A DNA stretch of 64,000 nt from Gemmatimonadota bacterium (GCA_016713435.1 JADJPD010000010.1:401408-465407); one strand, 5' to 3'. Positions 1-9,042 are shown, numbered from the stretch's first letter. Program-made: numbers and translations. The notes: generated by a model from the sequence alone, not told the origin.

Positions 1-30
1 GTGGGCGGCGCGGCGGCGCTCGAGGGCTGA
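1..30 (+). CDS. atpG: ATP synthase gamma subunit, C-terminal end only (partial)
   Basis: The first ten codons read VGGAAALEG and then TGA. Gamma subunits of F1 ATPase end in a very similar way (EIVGGA-A-L-G), and the position directly before atpD fits the usual atpAGDC order. Only nine residues are in the window, so the call rests on this tail plus synteny. The gene begins upstream of the window. Confidence 0.7.
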   Translation: MGGAAALEG

Positions 31-54
31 CGCAGCACCCGTATTGACGACGAC

Positions 55-73
55 ACGGGCCCGCCGGGCCCGT
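55..73. other. Small hairpin in the atpG-atpD spacer
   Basis: The eight-base arm ACGGGCCC is followed by a GCC loop and the exact complement GGGCCCGT. No T-run follows, so it is more likely an mRNA processing or stability structure between two cotranscribed genes than a terminator. Confidence 0.45.
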
Positions 74-102
74 CCAGGGGCCACTCAACTCAGGGAACAG
101 TG

Positions 103-1532
<1,430 letters not shown>

Positions 1533-1533
<1 letters not shown>

Positions 1534-1793
1534 TGCGGGTCACCGTCATCTCGCCGGAAGCTGCCATCTTCGATGGCGATGCCGACGCGGTCGTCGCGCC
1601 GGCCTACGACGGGCAGGTGGGGATCCTCCCCCGCCACGCCCCGTTCATGACCCTGCTGGGACGGGGTACCCTGGCGGTCACCGCCGGCGGCACCACCCAC
1701 CGGTTCCAGGTGGATGGCGGCTTCCTGCAGGCGGTGCACGACACGGTCCGCGTCGTGGCGGAACAGGTGAAAGGACTTCCCAATGCGTCGTAG
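1533..1793 (+). CDS. atpC: F1 ATP synthase epsilon subunit, short form
   Basis: Central-stalk epsilon subunit that couples the gamma shaft to the c-ring. The 86 residues cover only the N-terminal beta-sandwich (start MRVTVISPEAAIFDGDADAV, then a GILPRHAPF stretch typical of the fold). The C-terminal helical hairpin of longer homologues such as the E. coli protein is absent, so the ratchet-like inhibition that hairpin provides should be missing. Short epsilon subunits occur in several lineages, so truncation by mutation is unlikely. The ATG overlaps the atpD stop, and the last 11 nt overlap the next gene. Confidence 0.92.
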
Positions 1794-2400
1794 CGTTCTG
1801 CTGGGCGGCCTGCTGGCCGCACTCCTCGTCACTCCCGCCGTGGCCCAGACCATCGGGACCCCGGTCTTCCATAGCCCCTACCGCGCCTTCCAGCGTTCCG
1901 AGCTGGGCGGCTACCTCTCCGACCCGGGCGAGGGCGTGAGCCTGGCCGTCCAGGGCGAGTACCGCATGGCCCAGCCCAGCTTCGACTGGGGCGTGACGCT
2001 CGGCTACATCGACCCCGAAGGCGACGTCGAGGGGGTCATCGGCGCCGGCGTGGACGGGCGCATCAAGCTGGCCCGCCACACCCAGGACTTCCCGCTCGAC
2101 CTGTCGGGCATCGCCGGGTTCGGCGTGCTGTTCCGCGACGGCGACGTGGGCTTCGGCATCCCCCTGGGGGTGAGCCTGGGCCGCCAGGTGCAGCTGGAGA
2201 ACTCGAAGGTCACCTTCACCCCGTACGTGGCCCCGACCCTCATCCCGGTCTTCGGCGACGACAACGTGGTGGGCGATGACGCCCAGTTCGGCCTCGGTCT
2301 CGGCGTGGACATCGGCCTGTCGCCGCGGCTCGACGTCCGGGTGAGCGGGTCCCTCGGGGACATCGAGGGTGTGGGCATCGGCCTGGCCTGGCACCGTTAG
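1783..2400 (+). CDS. Secreted, probable outer-membrane beta-barrel protein, unknown function
   Basis: 205 residues. An N-terminal signal peptide (MRRSVLLGGLLAALL, cleavage expected after TPAVAQ) is followed by short amphipathic strands rich in Gly, Asp and aromatic residues, ending in GIGLAWHR. This is the look of a small outer-membrane barrel, but I recognise no named family. It overlaps atpC by 11 nt and is followed by a strong terminator, so it is probably cotranscribed with the atp operon. That linkage is curious for a surface protein and may be incidental. Confidence 0.72.
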   Translation: MRRSVLLGGLLAALLVTPAVAQTIGTPVFHSPYRAFQRSELGGYLSDPGEGVSLAVQGEYRMAQPSFDWGVTLGYIDPEGDVEGVIGAGVDGRIKLARHTQDFPLDLSGIAGFGVLFRDGDVGFGIPLGVSLGRQVQLENSKVTFTPYVAPTLIPVFGDDNVVGDDAQFGLGLGVDIGLSPRLDVRVSGSLGDIEGVGIGLAWHR

Positions 2401-2430
2401 GCCACCGCGCCCCACCCTGGGGTGCCACGA

Positions 2431-2470
2431 GGGGGAACCGCCCGGCCGGGTGGTTCCCCCTTGGGTTTTT
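2431..2470 (+). terminator. Rho-independent terminator of the atp operon
   Basis: A 15-base arm starting GGGGGAACC pairs with a complementary arm ending GGTTCCCCC with one G-T wobble. It is followed by TTGGGTTTTT. It lies 30 nt after the stop of the 1783-2400 gene and closes the atp transcript. Confidence 0.9.
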
Positions 2471-2487
2471 CCGCGGCCCGCGCCGCG

Positions 2488-2517
2488 TTGACGCTGCCCG
2501 GGGCGCCTCGGTAGCTT
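2488..2517 (+). promoter_or_regulatory. Promoter of the 2556 barrel gene
   Basis: TTGACG (2488-2493), an 18-bp spacer and TAGCTT (2512-2517) lie just after the atp terminator and 39 bp before the start codon. The TAGCTT box matches the -10 type seen at several other promoters in the window. Confidence 0.55.
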
Positions 2518-2555
2518 CCGGCCTTCCATTGCCCCTGACCATTGCTGGAGGTTCC

Positions 2556-3200
2556 ATGATGCGCACTGCCCGATCGCTCGTCGTCCTTGCCCTCGTGGCC
2601 CTGGCGGGCCGCGCCGAGGCCCAGGTCACCGGCCTCCCGGTGCAGAACGGTGGGGTGGCGAGCGGACTCACCATCGGGGCCGAGGTGGGCTTCCCGGGCG
2701 CGGACTACGGCAAGGGGACGGCCTACGGCGCCCGGGCGGCGCTCGGCCTCGGCCCCCTCGGCATCAGCGCGGTGGCGTCCAGCTGGAACCCCAAGGGCCC
2801 CGTGGACGGGGCCACGGCGGTGGGTGGCTACCTGAACCTTAAGGTGTTCGGCGGCCCCCTCATCCCGCTGTCGGTGACGCTGCAGGGCGGGGCCGAGTAC
2901 GCGGAGCGGAACGGGCTCAAGGCGGTGCACGCCCCGGTGGGGCTCGGCATCGCGCTCAAGATCCCGAACCCGGCGCTGGCCATCAAGCCGTGGCTCGCCC
3001 CGCGGCTGGACATCGTGCGCACCTCGGGCGCCATTGACGACACCGAGTACAACTTCGCCATGAGCGGCGGTGTCGACTTCAGCCTGCTCGGCGGCATCGG
3101 CTTCAGCGCCGCGTACGACCGGGTGTGGGCCGGCAACGGCGTGAACCCGTCGGTGTTCAGTCTCGGCGCCAACTACGCCATCAAGATCCCGGGCCTCTGA
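2556..3200 (+). CDS. Secreted outer-membrane beta-barrel-like protein, unknown function
   Basis: 214 residues. Start set at ATG 2556 because GCTGGAGG lies directly upstream; a second ATG follows in frame. Signal peptide MMRTARSLVVLALVALAGRAEAQ, then alternating short strands (GAEVGFPGADYGKGTAYGAR, GVDFSLLGGIGFSAAYDRVW) as in small barrels. It has its own promoter and is not part of the atp operon. No known family recognised. It has a similar size to the preceding protein but no clear sequence identity. Confidence 0.75.
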   Translation: MMRTARSLVVLALVALAGRAEAQVTGLPVQNGGVASGLTIGAEVGFPGADYGKGTAYGARAALGLGPLGISAVASSWNPKGPVDGATAVGGYLNLKVFGGPLIPLSVTLQGGAEYAERNGLKAVHAPVGLGIALKIPNPALAIKPWLAPRLDIVRTSGAIDDTEYNFAMSGGVDFSLLGGIGFSAAYDRVWAGNGVNPSVFSLGANYAIKIPGL

Positions 3201-3276
3201 GCCCTGCCCGCGCCCGGCCGTCCCCGCGGGGGCGGCCGGGGCCCGGCCCTCTCCTCCCCGTCCCCGGTTCCTGCCC

Positions 3277-3642
3277 GTGCCCCGTCTGCTTCGTGTTGTC
3301 GCCGTCCTCGTCCTGCTGGCCGGGACGAGCGCCTGCAGCCTGACCATCGACGCCACCACGCTCGGCGTGCCGGCCACGCTGGCGAGCGACGCCGCCCAGC
3401 CGGCGCAAGGCACGCCCTTCAAGGTGCGCGCCCACGCCACCTACGCCTTCTGGGGCGTGCTCAAGGTGGGGCAGCCGTCGGTGGGGAAGATGCTGGCGCA
3501 GCAGCTGGTGGGCGGGAAGTCGGTGGCCGACGTCCGGGTGCGGGTGCGGAGCCGCTTCACCGACCTGCTCTTCACGGTGCTCACGGCGGGGGTGCTGGTG
3601 CCCCGCACGGTCGAGGTGGAGGGCGTCGTCGTCGGTCAGTAG
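3277..3642 (+). CDS. Small lipoprotein, unknown function
   Basis: 121 residues from a GTG start. Lipoprotein signal MPRLLRVVAVLVLLAGTSAC with the lipobox Cys at about residue 20. The mature part carries YAFWGVLKVGQ and a C-terminal strand pair ending VPRTVEVEGVVVG. That layout faintly recalls the Bor/Iss serum-resistance lipoproteins (a short lipoprotein with an FWG-like stretch), but the match is too weak to name. Its 3' end overlaps the convergent waaA stop by 7 nt. Confidence 0.7.
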   Translation: MPRLLRVVAVLVLLAGTSACSLTIDATTLGVPATLASDAAQPAQGTPFKVRAHATYAFWGVLKVGQPSVGKMLAQQLVGGKSVADVRVRVRSRFTDLLFTVLTAGVLVPRTVEVEGVVVGQ

Positions 3643-4919
3643 CCGGCCAGGACCCGCTCCACCAGTCCCGCCGTCCGGTCCGCAGCACCCGCTGCCGCAT
3701 CGACCACCGCCCGCGCCGCCGCTCCTGCGACGGCGCGGTCCGTTTCCAGCCCGAGCCAGCGCGCCCAGCGTTCCACCAGCGCCTCCTTCGTCCCCTCGGC
3801 GGGGAGGCCGAAGAGGCCGCCGGCCACCGCCAGCCGCTCGGCATCGGCGTGGCCACGCCAGCGCGGTCCCACGAGCACGGGGAGGCTCCACGCCGCCGGC
3901 TCGAGCACCGAGTGGAGCCCCCGCCCGAAGCCGCCCCCCACGTACGCGATGGTCCCGGCGCCATAGAGCAGGTTGAGCGGGCCCACCTGGTCCAGCACCG
4001 CGATCGGCGCGTCGAGGGAGGCGCCCGCCACGAGCTGCGGCGCCGGGAGGCCGAGCGCGAGCGCCTCCCGGGTGATGGCGGCAAGGGCGGCCGGGTCCGG
4101 CTGGTGCGGGGCCAGCACCAGCCGCGCGGCGGGATGGAGCTGGCGGACCTGCCGGAACGCGGCCAGCAGCAGCTGCTCGTCGGGCCGCCAGGTGGAGCCG
4201 GCCACGAGGAGGGGGCCGCCGGCGAGGAGGGCCGGCCAGCGGCGGGCGGGTTCGTCGCGGGCCACCCGCTCGCGCACCTGGTCGGCGCGCGGATCGCCGA
4301 GCACGTGGATGCGGTCGCGCGGGACGCCGAGGCGCTGGAGGCGGGGCACATCCTCGGGGGCGACGGCCGCGGCCGCCGCCACGGAGGCGTACGCCGGCCC
4401 GAGGGCGTGGCGGCCGAGCAGGCCCAGGCGCCCGCTGTCGGGGCGCATCCCGGCGGCGATGAGCACCAGCGGAATCCGCCGCCGGGCGGCCTGGGCGGCG
4501 AACTCCGGCCACAGGTCGAGCCGCGACACGAGGCTGGCCGTGAGCGGCAGGGTGCCGAGGAAGGCCGCCACCTCGGCCGGGGTGTCCCACGGCAGGTGGC
4601 CGTGAAGATCCGGCGCCAGCTCGGCCGCGAACGGCGCTGCCGAGGGACTGAAATAGGTGATCACCCAGCACCACGCCGGATGCTCCCGCCGCAGGCGCGC
4701 GATGACCGGCTCCGCATACCGGAGCTCGCCCGCCGAAGCGGCGTGGACGTGGAGCACGGTGCGGCCCGCGAGACGCCGGGCGGCCTCCGGCAGCGCCGAC
4801 TGGAAGGCCCGCCGGCCCGCGAGGCCCCGGGCGAGCCGGGCATCGAACGGGGCCACGAGCGGCAGCAGCGGGCGGAGGAGCCCGGTGGCGGCGCGGTAGC
4901 TCAGGGGCGGCGAGGGCAT
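3636..4919 (-). CDS. waaA: 3-deoxy-D-manno-octulosonic acid (Kdo) transferase
   Basis: Transfers Kdo from CMP-Kdo to the lipid A precursor at the cytoplasmic face of the inner membrane, the first step of LPS core assembly. The 427-residue GT-B protein has the N-terminal acceptor motif HVHAASAGELRYAEPVIARL with the catalytic Glu, a DLWPEF motif, and a C-terminal sugar-nucleotide region (YVGGGFGRGLHSVLEPAAW). A single N-terminal hydrophobic segment would anchor it to the membrane. Length is normal for the family. A TAGATT -10 box lies so close upstream that the mRNA may start within a few bases of the ATG. Its presence indicates a real LPS-type outer membrane. Confidence 0.95.
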   Translation of the reverse strand: MPSPPLSYRAATGLLRPLLPLVAPFDARLARGLAGRRAFQSALPEAARRLAGRTVLHVHAASAGELRYAEPVIARLRREHPAWCWVITYFSPSAAPFAAELAPDLHGHLPWDTPAEVAAFLGTLPLTASLVSRLDLWPEFAAQAARRRIPLVLIAAGMRPDSGRLGLLGRHALGPAYASVAAAAAVAPEDVPRLQRLGVPRDRIHVLGDPRADQVRERVARDEPARRWPALLAGGPLLVAGSTWRPDEQLLLAAFRQVRQLHPAARLVLAPHQPDPAALAAITREALALGLPAPQLVAGASLDAPIAVLDQVGPLNLLYGAGTIAYVGGGFGRGLHSVLEPAAWSLPVLVGPRWRGHADAERLAVAGGLFGLPAEGTKEALVERWARWLGLETDRAVAGAAARAVVDAAAGAADRTAGLVERVLAGY

Positions 4920-4927
4920 GGCGCCCC

Positions 4928-4933
4928 AATCTA
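4928..4933 (-). promoter_or_regulatory. Probable -10 box of waaA
   Basis: TAGATT on the minus strand ends 8 nt before the waaA ATG, so transcription would begin almost at the start codon. No good -35 hexamer lies 17 bp upstream, so support comes from the repeated TAG-N-TT box alone. Confidence 0.4.
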
Positions 4934-4972
4934 GGGCATCGGCGTGGGGAGGCGATGTCCGGTCTCGCGCCC

Positions 4973-5001
4973 TTGCAGGCGGGATGGGACCGTCCTAGGA
5001 T
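4973..5001 (+). promoter_or_regulatory. Promoter of the candidate small transcript
   Basis: TTGCAG (4973-4978), exactly 17 bp, TAGGAT (4996-5001). Predicted start of transcription is near 5008, 26 nt before the extended Shine-Dalgarno. Confidence 0.5.
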
Positions 5002-5047
5002 TCACCGGTCCGCCCGCTGTTCCACCGCCAACGAAGGAGGTGATCCA

Positions 5048-5110
5048 TTGTCTAGTGACAGTTGCATCGGTGGCTCGAACAGGGCAAGCGATCGCCTGGT
5101 GAGCTGCTGA
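5048..5110 (+). CDS. Candidate 20-residue small protein behind an extended Shine-Dalgarno
   Basis: A TTG codon stands 7 nt after GGAGG, within the string AAGGAGGTGATCC (5034-5046). That string is the exact complement of the 3' end of 16S rRNA over 13 bases, far more than a usual 4-6 base site. The ORF reads MSSDSCIGGSNRASDRLVSC and then TGA. The two Cys and the short length suggest a leader or small peptide, but no family is recognised. A competing reading is the TTG at 5062 in another frame (starting MHRWLEQGKR), which would have to run through the terminator. Expression is inferred only from promoter, ribosome site and terminator. Confidence 0.35.
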   Translation: MSSDSCIGGSNRASDRLVSC

Positions 5111-5161
5111 TCCTCCCGGATCTGCTGGACCCGGGGATCGCCTCGAGTCCGATGCCAACAG

Positions 5162-5206
5162 CAGGGGCCCGGCCGCCAATGGGCGGACCGGGCCCCTGTC
5201 ACGTTT
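5162..5206 (+). terminator. Terminator of the candidate small transcript
   Basis: CAGGGGCCCGG then CCGCC pair across the loop AATG with GGCGG and CCGGGCCCCTG, with one bulged A. TCACGTTT follows. The stem totals 16 bp, much stronger than needed by chance, and no annotated gene ends here other than the 5048 ORF. Confidence 0.6.
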
Positions 5207-5267
5207 CACCCACCGGGCTGCCGCAACGTCGTGGCGAGGCGCCCCGCAGGGCATTACGATACCGGCC

Positions 5268-5999
5268 ATGGCCGGCTACTGGTCCGACACGCGCGCGCCG
5301 CGCTACAGCTTCGTCTTTGCCTTCCCGCTGCTCCTCCTCTACGAGGCGCTGGCGCACCTGATCAGCGGGGCCGGCGGCGTCCGGAACGGCGCCGACGTCC
5401 TCCTGAAGAGCCTCTTCACCGTGCTCGGCGGGGCGCACGGGCTCACCGTGTTTGCGGTGGTGGTGCTCGGGAGCGGGCTCGCCCTCATCATTCACGACTG
5501 GCGCAAGTGCGGCGCGCCGCAGGGCAGTTACTTCGCGGGGATGGCCGTGGAGTCGGTGCTCTATGCGCTGCTCTTCGGGGGCGTCACCAGCACGCTCACC
5601 GGGCTGGTGCTGCAGGGCCCGTCGGCGCTCTCCCAGGCGGCGGTGGCGCCGCCCGGGCTCGACATGGGCACCGAGCTCATGGTGTCGCTCGGGGCGGGGT
5701 TCTACGAGGAGCTCGTCTTCCGGGTGCTCATCGTGGCCGCGCTCGCCAAGCTGGCCACGGGCGGGTTTGGCTGGCGGCCGTGGGTGGGCGGGGCGTTCGC
5801 CACGGTGCTCGGCGCCTTCATCTTCAGCGCCTTCCACTACATCGGGCCGCTCGGCGACGACCTGCAGCTCACCTCGTTCGTCTTCCGGATGATCGCGGGG
5901 CTGCTGCTCAGCGCGCTCTTCCTGCTCCGGGGCTTCGGCGTCGCGGCGTGGACACACGCGCTCTACGACGTGTTCCTCACGGTGCGCGGGCTCGGCTGA
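5268..5999 (+). CDS. CPBP family intramembrane metalloprotease
   Basis: 243 residues, strongly hydrophobic with about six membrane spans. The two CPBP (Abi) signature motifs are present: YEELVFRVL (EExxxR) in mid-protein and FSAFHYIG (FxxxH), which together supply the glutamates and histidine of the intramembrane active site. Proteins of this family act like Rce1 prenyl-endopeptidases or mature and protect against small peptides. The substrate is unknown here. The start ATG follows a spacer with no strong Shine-Dalgarno. The only nearby peptide gene is the candidate small ORF 160 bp upstream; a functional link is speculative. Confidence 0.88.
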   Translation: MAGYWSDTRAPRYSFVFAFPLLLLYEALAHLISGAGGVRNGADVLLKSLFTVLGGAHGLTVFAVVVLGSGLALIIHDWRKCGAPQGSYFAGMAVESVLYALLFGGVTSTLTGLVLQGPSALSQAAVAPPGLDMGTELMVSLGAGFYEELVFRVLIVAALAKLATGGFGWRPWVGGAFATVLGAFIFSAFHYIGPLGDDLQLTSFVFRMIAGLLLSALFLLRGFGVAAWTHALYDVFLTVRGLG

Positions 6000-6039
6000 A
6001 GTGGTGTCGCGGCGGGGGCGTGGGCCGCGCCTCCCCGGC

Positions 6040-6666
6040 TCAGCGCCCCCCCGTCCGCTCCTTGTAGAGCGAGTCGAAGATCTGCCGGTAGAGCGCCACG
6101 GGCTGGGCGCCGGGGATGAGGCCGGCGCGGTCCACGTAGAGGGTGGGGGTGCTGGCCACGCCGGAGCGCGCGGCGCCCTCGGCCTCGCCCTGGATGAGGC
6201 TCCGGGTCTCGTTGCCCTGGAGGCAGGAGACGAGGTCGGCCCGCGGCACGCCCATGGAGTCGGCGAGGGTGAGCAGGAAGGGCGCCGGGTCCTTGAGCGG
6301 CGCCCACTTGGGCTGGTGCTGGAAGAGCAGGTCGTGCGCCGGCCAGAATTTGCCGAGCCGTGCCGAGCACATGGCAAACTCCGCGGCGGCGAGGGCGTTC
6401 GGGTGGATCTGGGTGAGCGGCAGGTTCACGAAGATCCAGCGCACCTTGCCGGTCTGGACGTAGTCGCGGTCCAGTTCCGGGATCACCTCGAGCGTCAGCT
6501 TGCGGCAGAAGGGGCACTGGAAGTCGGAGAGCTCGTACACCGTGATGGGCGCGTCGGCCTTGCCCTTGGTGCGCTGGGCGAGCATCGGGTCGAGCTGCGC
6601 GGCGGCCGGCGCCGGCGCCAGCAGGGCCAGGCCAGTGACGACGGCGAGAGCGGCGAGAAAGCGCAT
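6040..6666 (-). CDS. DsbA-like periplasmic thiol oxidoreductase
   Basis: 208 residues. Start set at ATG 6666, which begins the signal peptide MRFLAALAVVTGLALL (cleavage near PAAAQ). The mature domain is a DsbA-type thioredoxin fold with the redox motif CPFC in YELSDFQCPFCRKL and a conserved cis-Pro stretch GVASTPTLYVD near the C-terminus. It probably oxidises or isomerises disulfides of exported proteins. It lies 8 nt after the stop of the upstream lipoprotein gene and so is probably its operon partner. The closest named relatives are DSBA-family oxidoreductases used with vitamin K epoxide reductase-like partners, but no partner lies nearby. Confidence 0.88.
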   Translation of the reverse strand: MRFLAALAVVTGLALLAPAPAAAQLDPMLAQRTKGKADAPITVYELSDFQCPFCRKLTLEVIPELDRDYVQTGKVRWIFVNLPLTQIHPNALAAAEFAMCSARLGKFWPAHDLLFQHQPKWAPLKDPAPFLLTLADSMGVPRADLVSCLQGNETRSLIQGEAEGAARSGVASTPTLYVDRAGLIPGAQPVALYRQIFDSLYKERTGGR

Positions 6667-6674
6667 GGCGGGTC

Positions 6675-7421
6675 TCAGTAGCGGGGCACGCGGCGACCGG
6701 TGGTCTTGTCGAGGATGACGCGCTCCCCGCTCACCTTCACGTTCCAGTACCATTGGCTGTTGGGGTCCCAGGCGTCCCAGGAGCGGGCGTAGATCCACCA
6801 GTCGCCGGGCGGGAGGCGGAAGCGGGCGCGTCCCTCGGCATCGGTGGAGTCGGAGACCTGTTCCCGGCCGATCCCCTCGGCGAGCTTCTTGGTCAGGGTA
6901 TCGTAGCCGGCGTAGGTGCTATCTTCCCAGCGCACCATCTCGATGCGGAGGGAGTCCATCCGCGGCTTGAGGGCGTCGTTGGTGCGTGCGAGGCGGCGCT
7001 GGGCGTCGTCCCGGGCAGCGCGGAGCGCGGTGAGGCTGTCGCCGAGGGCGGCGAAGGCGCGGTAGGCGGTGTCATAGGCGGCGGCGCCGCGGGGCAGGCT
7101 GTCGAGCCGCGCGCGCTCCCGTGCCAGGCGGCGTTCCGTCGCCTGCAGGCGGTAGGCGGCCACCGCGTAGGTGGTGAACGGCGCGCGGTAGGCCTGGAAC
7201 AGACTGTCGAGCTGCTGCGTAAGAGCGGCCGGCCGCGGGTTCTTCGCCTCGAAGGTGGCGAGGAGGCTGTCGCGGTCGTAGGGCAGGGCGACGAGGCCGA
7301 GCTTGGCCACCGGCGCGTCCACCGAATCCGGACCGGGAATGGCAACTTGGATCACGACGTCGCGTGGCTTGCAGGCCACCAGCGCGACGAGCAGCATCGA
7401 CCACCAGCGGAGCACGGGCAC
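6675..7421 (-). CDS. Lipoprotein with coiled-coil segment, unknown function
   Basis: 248 residues from GTG 7421, giving the lipoprotein signal MPVLRWWSMLLVALVACKP; the ATG at 7397 would leave too short an n-region. The middle is rich in charged heptads (ERRLARERARLDSL, LRAARDDAQRRL) typical of a coiled coil. The C-terminus (LPPGDWWIYARSWDAWDPNSQ) resembles a small beta-sandwich. A TTGTAG-17-TAGCTT promoter stands 17 nt upstream of the GTG, which supports this start. The gene is divergent from the TPM-domain gene and upstream of the DsbA-like gene. No family recognised. Confidence 0.7.
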   Translation of the reverse strand: MPVLRWWSMLLVALVACKPRDVVIQVAIPGPDSVDAPVAKLGLVALPYDRDSLLATFEAKNPRPAALTQQLDSLFQAYRAPFTTYAVAAYRLQATERRLARERARLDSLPRGAAAYDTAYRAFAALGDSLTALRAARDDAQRRLARTNDALKPRMDSLRIEMVRWEDSTYAGYDTLTKKLAEGIGREQVSDSTDAEGRARFRLPPGDWWIYARSWDAWDPNSQWYWNVKVSGERVILDKTTGRRVPRY

Positions 7422-7444
7422 CCGGCTTTGGCAGAGACGGGGGA

Positions 7445-7473
7445 AAGCTACCCGCCTGCTCGGGGTCCTACAA
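7445..7473 (-). promoter_or_regulatory. Promoter of the 7421 lipoprotein gene
   Basis: On the minus strand TTGTAG (7468-7473), 17-bp spacer, TAGCTT (7445-7450). The predicted transcript starts about 17 nt before the GTG codon. Confidence 0.55.
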
Positions 7474-8310
7474 CTCGCGCTGCCGCTCCTCCTCGCCGCG
7501 CAGGACGCGCGGGTGGAGCGGCTCTTTCCCGCGCAGCCGAGCAACTACCTGACCGACGTCGCGGGGGTGGTCTCCCCCGACGTGGCCGGGCAGATCAACG
7601 ACCTCGCGTCCCGGCTCCGCGCCGCGACCGGGGCGGAACTCGCCGTCGTCACCCTTCCCACCATCGAGGACCAGGCCCCGGGAGACGTGGCGCTCGCCAT
7701 CGGGCGGCGCTGGGGCGTGGGTGCCAAGGCCGAGATCGGCGACTCGACCCGCAACGCGGGGATGGTGCTCCTGCTGGTCCCCAAGACCGCCGACCACAAG
7801 GGCGAGATCTACCTCTCCACCGGGCGCGGCATCGAGGGCATCATCACCGACGCCGAGTCGGGGCGGATGCTCGATGAGATGCTGCCGCAGCTGCGGCAGG
7901 GCGAGTGGGGACCCGCGCTGCTCACCGGCACCCAGGTCATCGCCATGACGGTGGCGCAGGGGTTCGGGGTCACGGACTCCGCGCTCGTGAACGCCCGGCC
8001 GTTCCGGGAGCCGAGTGGCAGCATGAGCCGCAGCACGGTGTTCACCATCATCCTGCTGGTGCTGGTGGTGATGATCATCCTCTCCATCATCAACGACGCC
8101 AGCGGCGGCGGGCGCGGCGGGCCGCGGAGCGGACGCTCCCGCGGCGGGCGCCACGGGGGCGGGTGGGGCGGATGGGGGGGCGGCCTGGGCGGCGGGTGGA
8201 GCAGTGGGGGATTCGGCGGCGGCGGCTGGGGCGGTGGCAGTGGCGGCGGCTTCGGCGGCTTCGGTGGCGGTGGCGGCTTCAGCGGCGGCGGTGCCGGCCG
8301 CAGCTTCTAG
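7456..8310 (+). CDS. TPM-domain (YgcG-type) membrane protein with Gly-rich tail
   Basis: Signal-like segment, then a TPM domain (YLTDVAGVVSPDVAGQINDL through IAMTVAQGF), one membrane span (STVFTIILLVLVVMIILSII) and a C-terminal tail made almost wholly of Gly, Ser, Trp and Phe repeats ending SGGGAGRSF, as in YgcG proteins. The TPM domain is extracytoplasmic and has been linked to photosystem II repair and phosphatase activity in plants; the bacterial role is unclear. The start is doubtful: no ATG, GTG or TTG lies close before the signal. A CTG at 7456 behind GGGGGAAAG fits best; the ATGs at 7303 or 7339 would overlap the divergent gene by 80-120 bp. First gene of a run with the nucleotidyltransferase and LemA genes. 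Confidence 0.82.
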   Translation: MLGVLQLALPLLLAAQDARVERLFPAQPSNYLTDVAGVVSPDVAGQINDLASRLRAATGAELAVVTLPTIEDQAPGDVALAIGRRWGVGAKAEIGDSTRNAGMVLLLVPKTADHKGEIYLSTGRGIEGIITDAESGRMLDEMLPQLRQGEWGPALLTGTQVIAMTVAQGFGVTDSALVNARPFREPSGSMSRSTVFTIILLVLVVMIILSIINDASGGGRGGPRSGRSRGGRHGGGWGGWGGGLGGGWSSGGFGGGGWGGGSGGGFGGFGGGGGFSGGGAGRSF

Positions 8311-8322
8311 CAGGAGGCAGCA

Positions 8323-9042
8323 ATGACCCAGGTGAACGACGCAATCACCCGCTTCCTGGCCGACCTCGACCAGGCGGGCCTCGGCCCCTACAGCGCGGTG
8401 CTGCACGGCTCGGCCGCGCGCGGGGAGTGGATCGCCGGCCAGTCGGACATCAACGTGGTGCTGGTGCTCGAGGCCGTCGACACCAACGTGCTGGAGCGGC
8501 TGCAGGCGCCGCTGCGGAAGTGGGAGCAGGCGGGCGGCGCCCTGCCGCTGCTCCTCACGCGGGCGGAGTGGGTGCGCTCGGCGGATTCCTATCCGCTCGA
8601 GATCGCCGAGATGCGCACCGGCTACACGGTGCTCCGCGGTGAAGACCCGGTGGCCGGCCTCACGGTGCGCCCGGCGGACCTCCGCCAGGCGCTCGAGCGC
8701 GACTGGCGCGGCAAGCTGCTCCGGCTCCGCCAGGGCTACGCCCTGCTCAACGACGACCCGGCGATGCTCGGGGAGTTCGTGCGCCGGAGCCTGCCGGCCA
8801 TCCTGTTCCTGGCACGGGGCACCCTGGTGCTGGCGGGGCGCACCCCGCCGCGCGACAGCGTGACGCTGACCCAGGCGCTCGGCACGCTCGCGGGGTTCGA
8901 TCCGGACCCCGTCACCCGCATCGTCACCCACCGGGCGGACGCCGCCTGGCGCTGCACCGAGGGGGAGATGCGGGGCTATCTTGCGGCCGTCGAGGCGGCT
9001 GCACGTTACGTGGACCATCATCAGATTGGAGACCGGGGATGA
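8323..9042 (+). CDS. Nucleotidyltransferase-fold protein, catalytic motif altered
   Basis: 239 residues with a good AGGAGG ribosome site. The N-terminus has the polymerase-beta nucleotidyltransferase signature HGSAARGEWIAGQSDIN. In active MNT/ANT enzymes this is GSxxRG...SDxD, with two metal-binding aspartates; here the second is Asn. The remainder is helical, as in KNTase-type C-terminal domains, with an FVRRSLPAILFLARGTLVL segment. It overlaps the lemA-like gene by ATGA, so the two are translationally coupled. It could modify a small molecule or protein if a different acid completes the site, or it could be a non-catalytic member. Confidence 0.78.
   Translation: MTQVNDAITRFLADLDQAGLGPYSAVLHGSAARGEWIAGQSDINVVLVLEAVDTNVLERLQAPLRKWEQAGGALPLLLTRAEWVRSADSYPLEIAEMRTGYTVLRGEDPVAGLTVRPADLRQALERDWRGKLLRLRQGYALLNDDPAMLGEFVRRSLPAILFLARGTLVLAGRTPPRDSVTLTQALGTLAGFDPDPVTRIVTHRADAAWRCTEGEMRGYLAAVEAAARYVDHHQIGDRG

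Larger units (their letters stand above)
4920..5267. other. 348-bp region between waaA and the CPBP gene; holds a candidate small transcript
   Basis: From left to right it holds the waaA -10 box on the minus strand. On the plus strand follow a TTGCAG-17-TAGGAT promoter (4973-5001), a 13-base sequence complementary to the 16S rRNA 3' end (5034-5046), a 20-codon ORF (5048-5110) and a very stable hairpin (5162-5198). After the hairpin only about 60 bp remain before the CPBP start. Confidence 0.6.

Noticed and set aside
5062..5361. TTG ORF starting MHRWLEQGKR, overlapping the candidate small ORF
   Set aside because: It runs through the strong hairpin and into the CPBP gene frame space, and its TTG lies too far from the Shine-Dalgarno.
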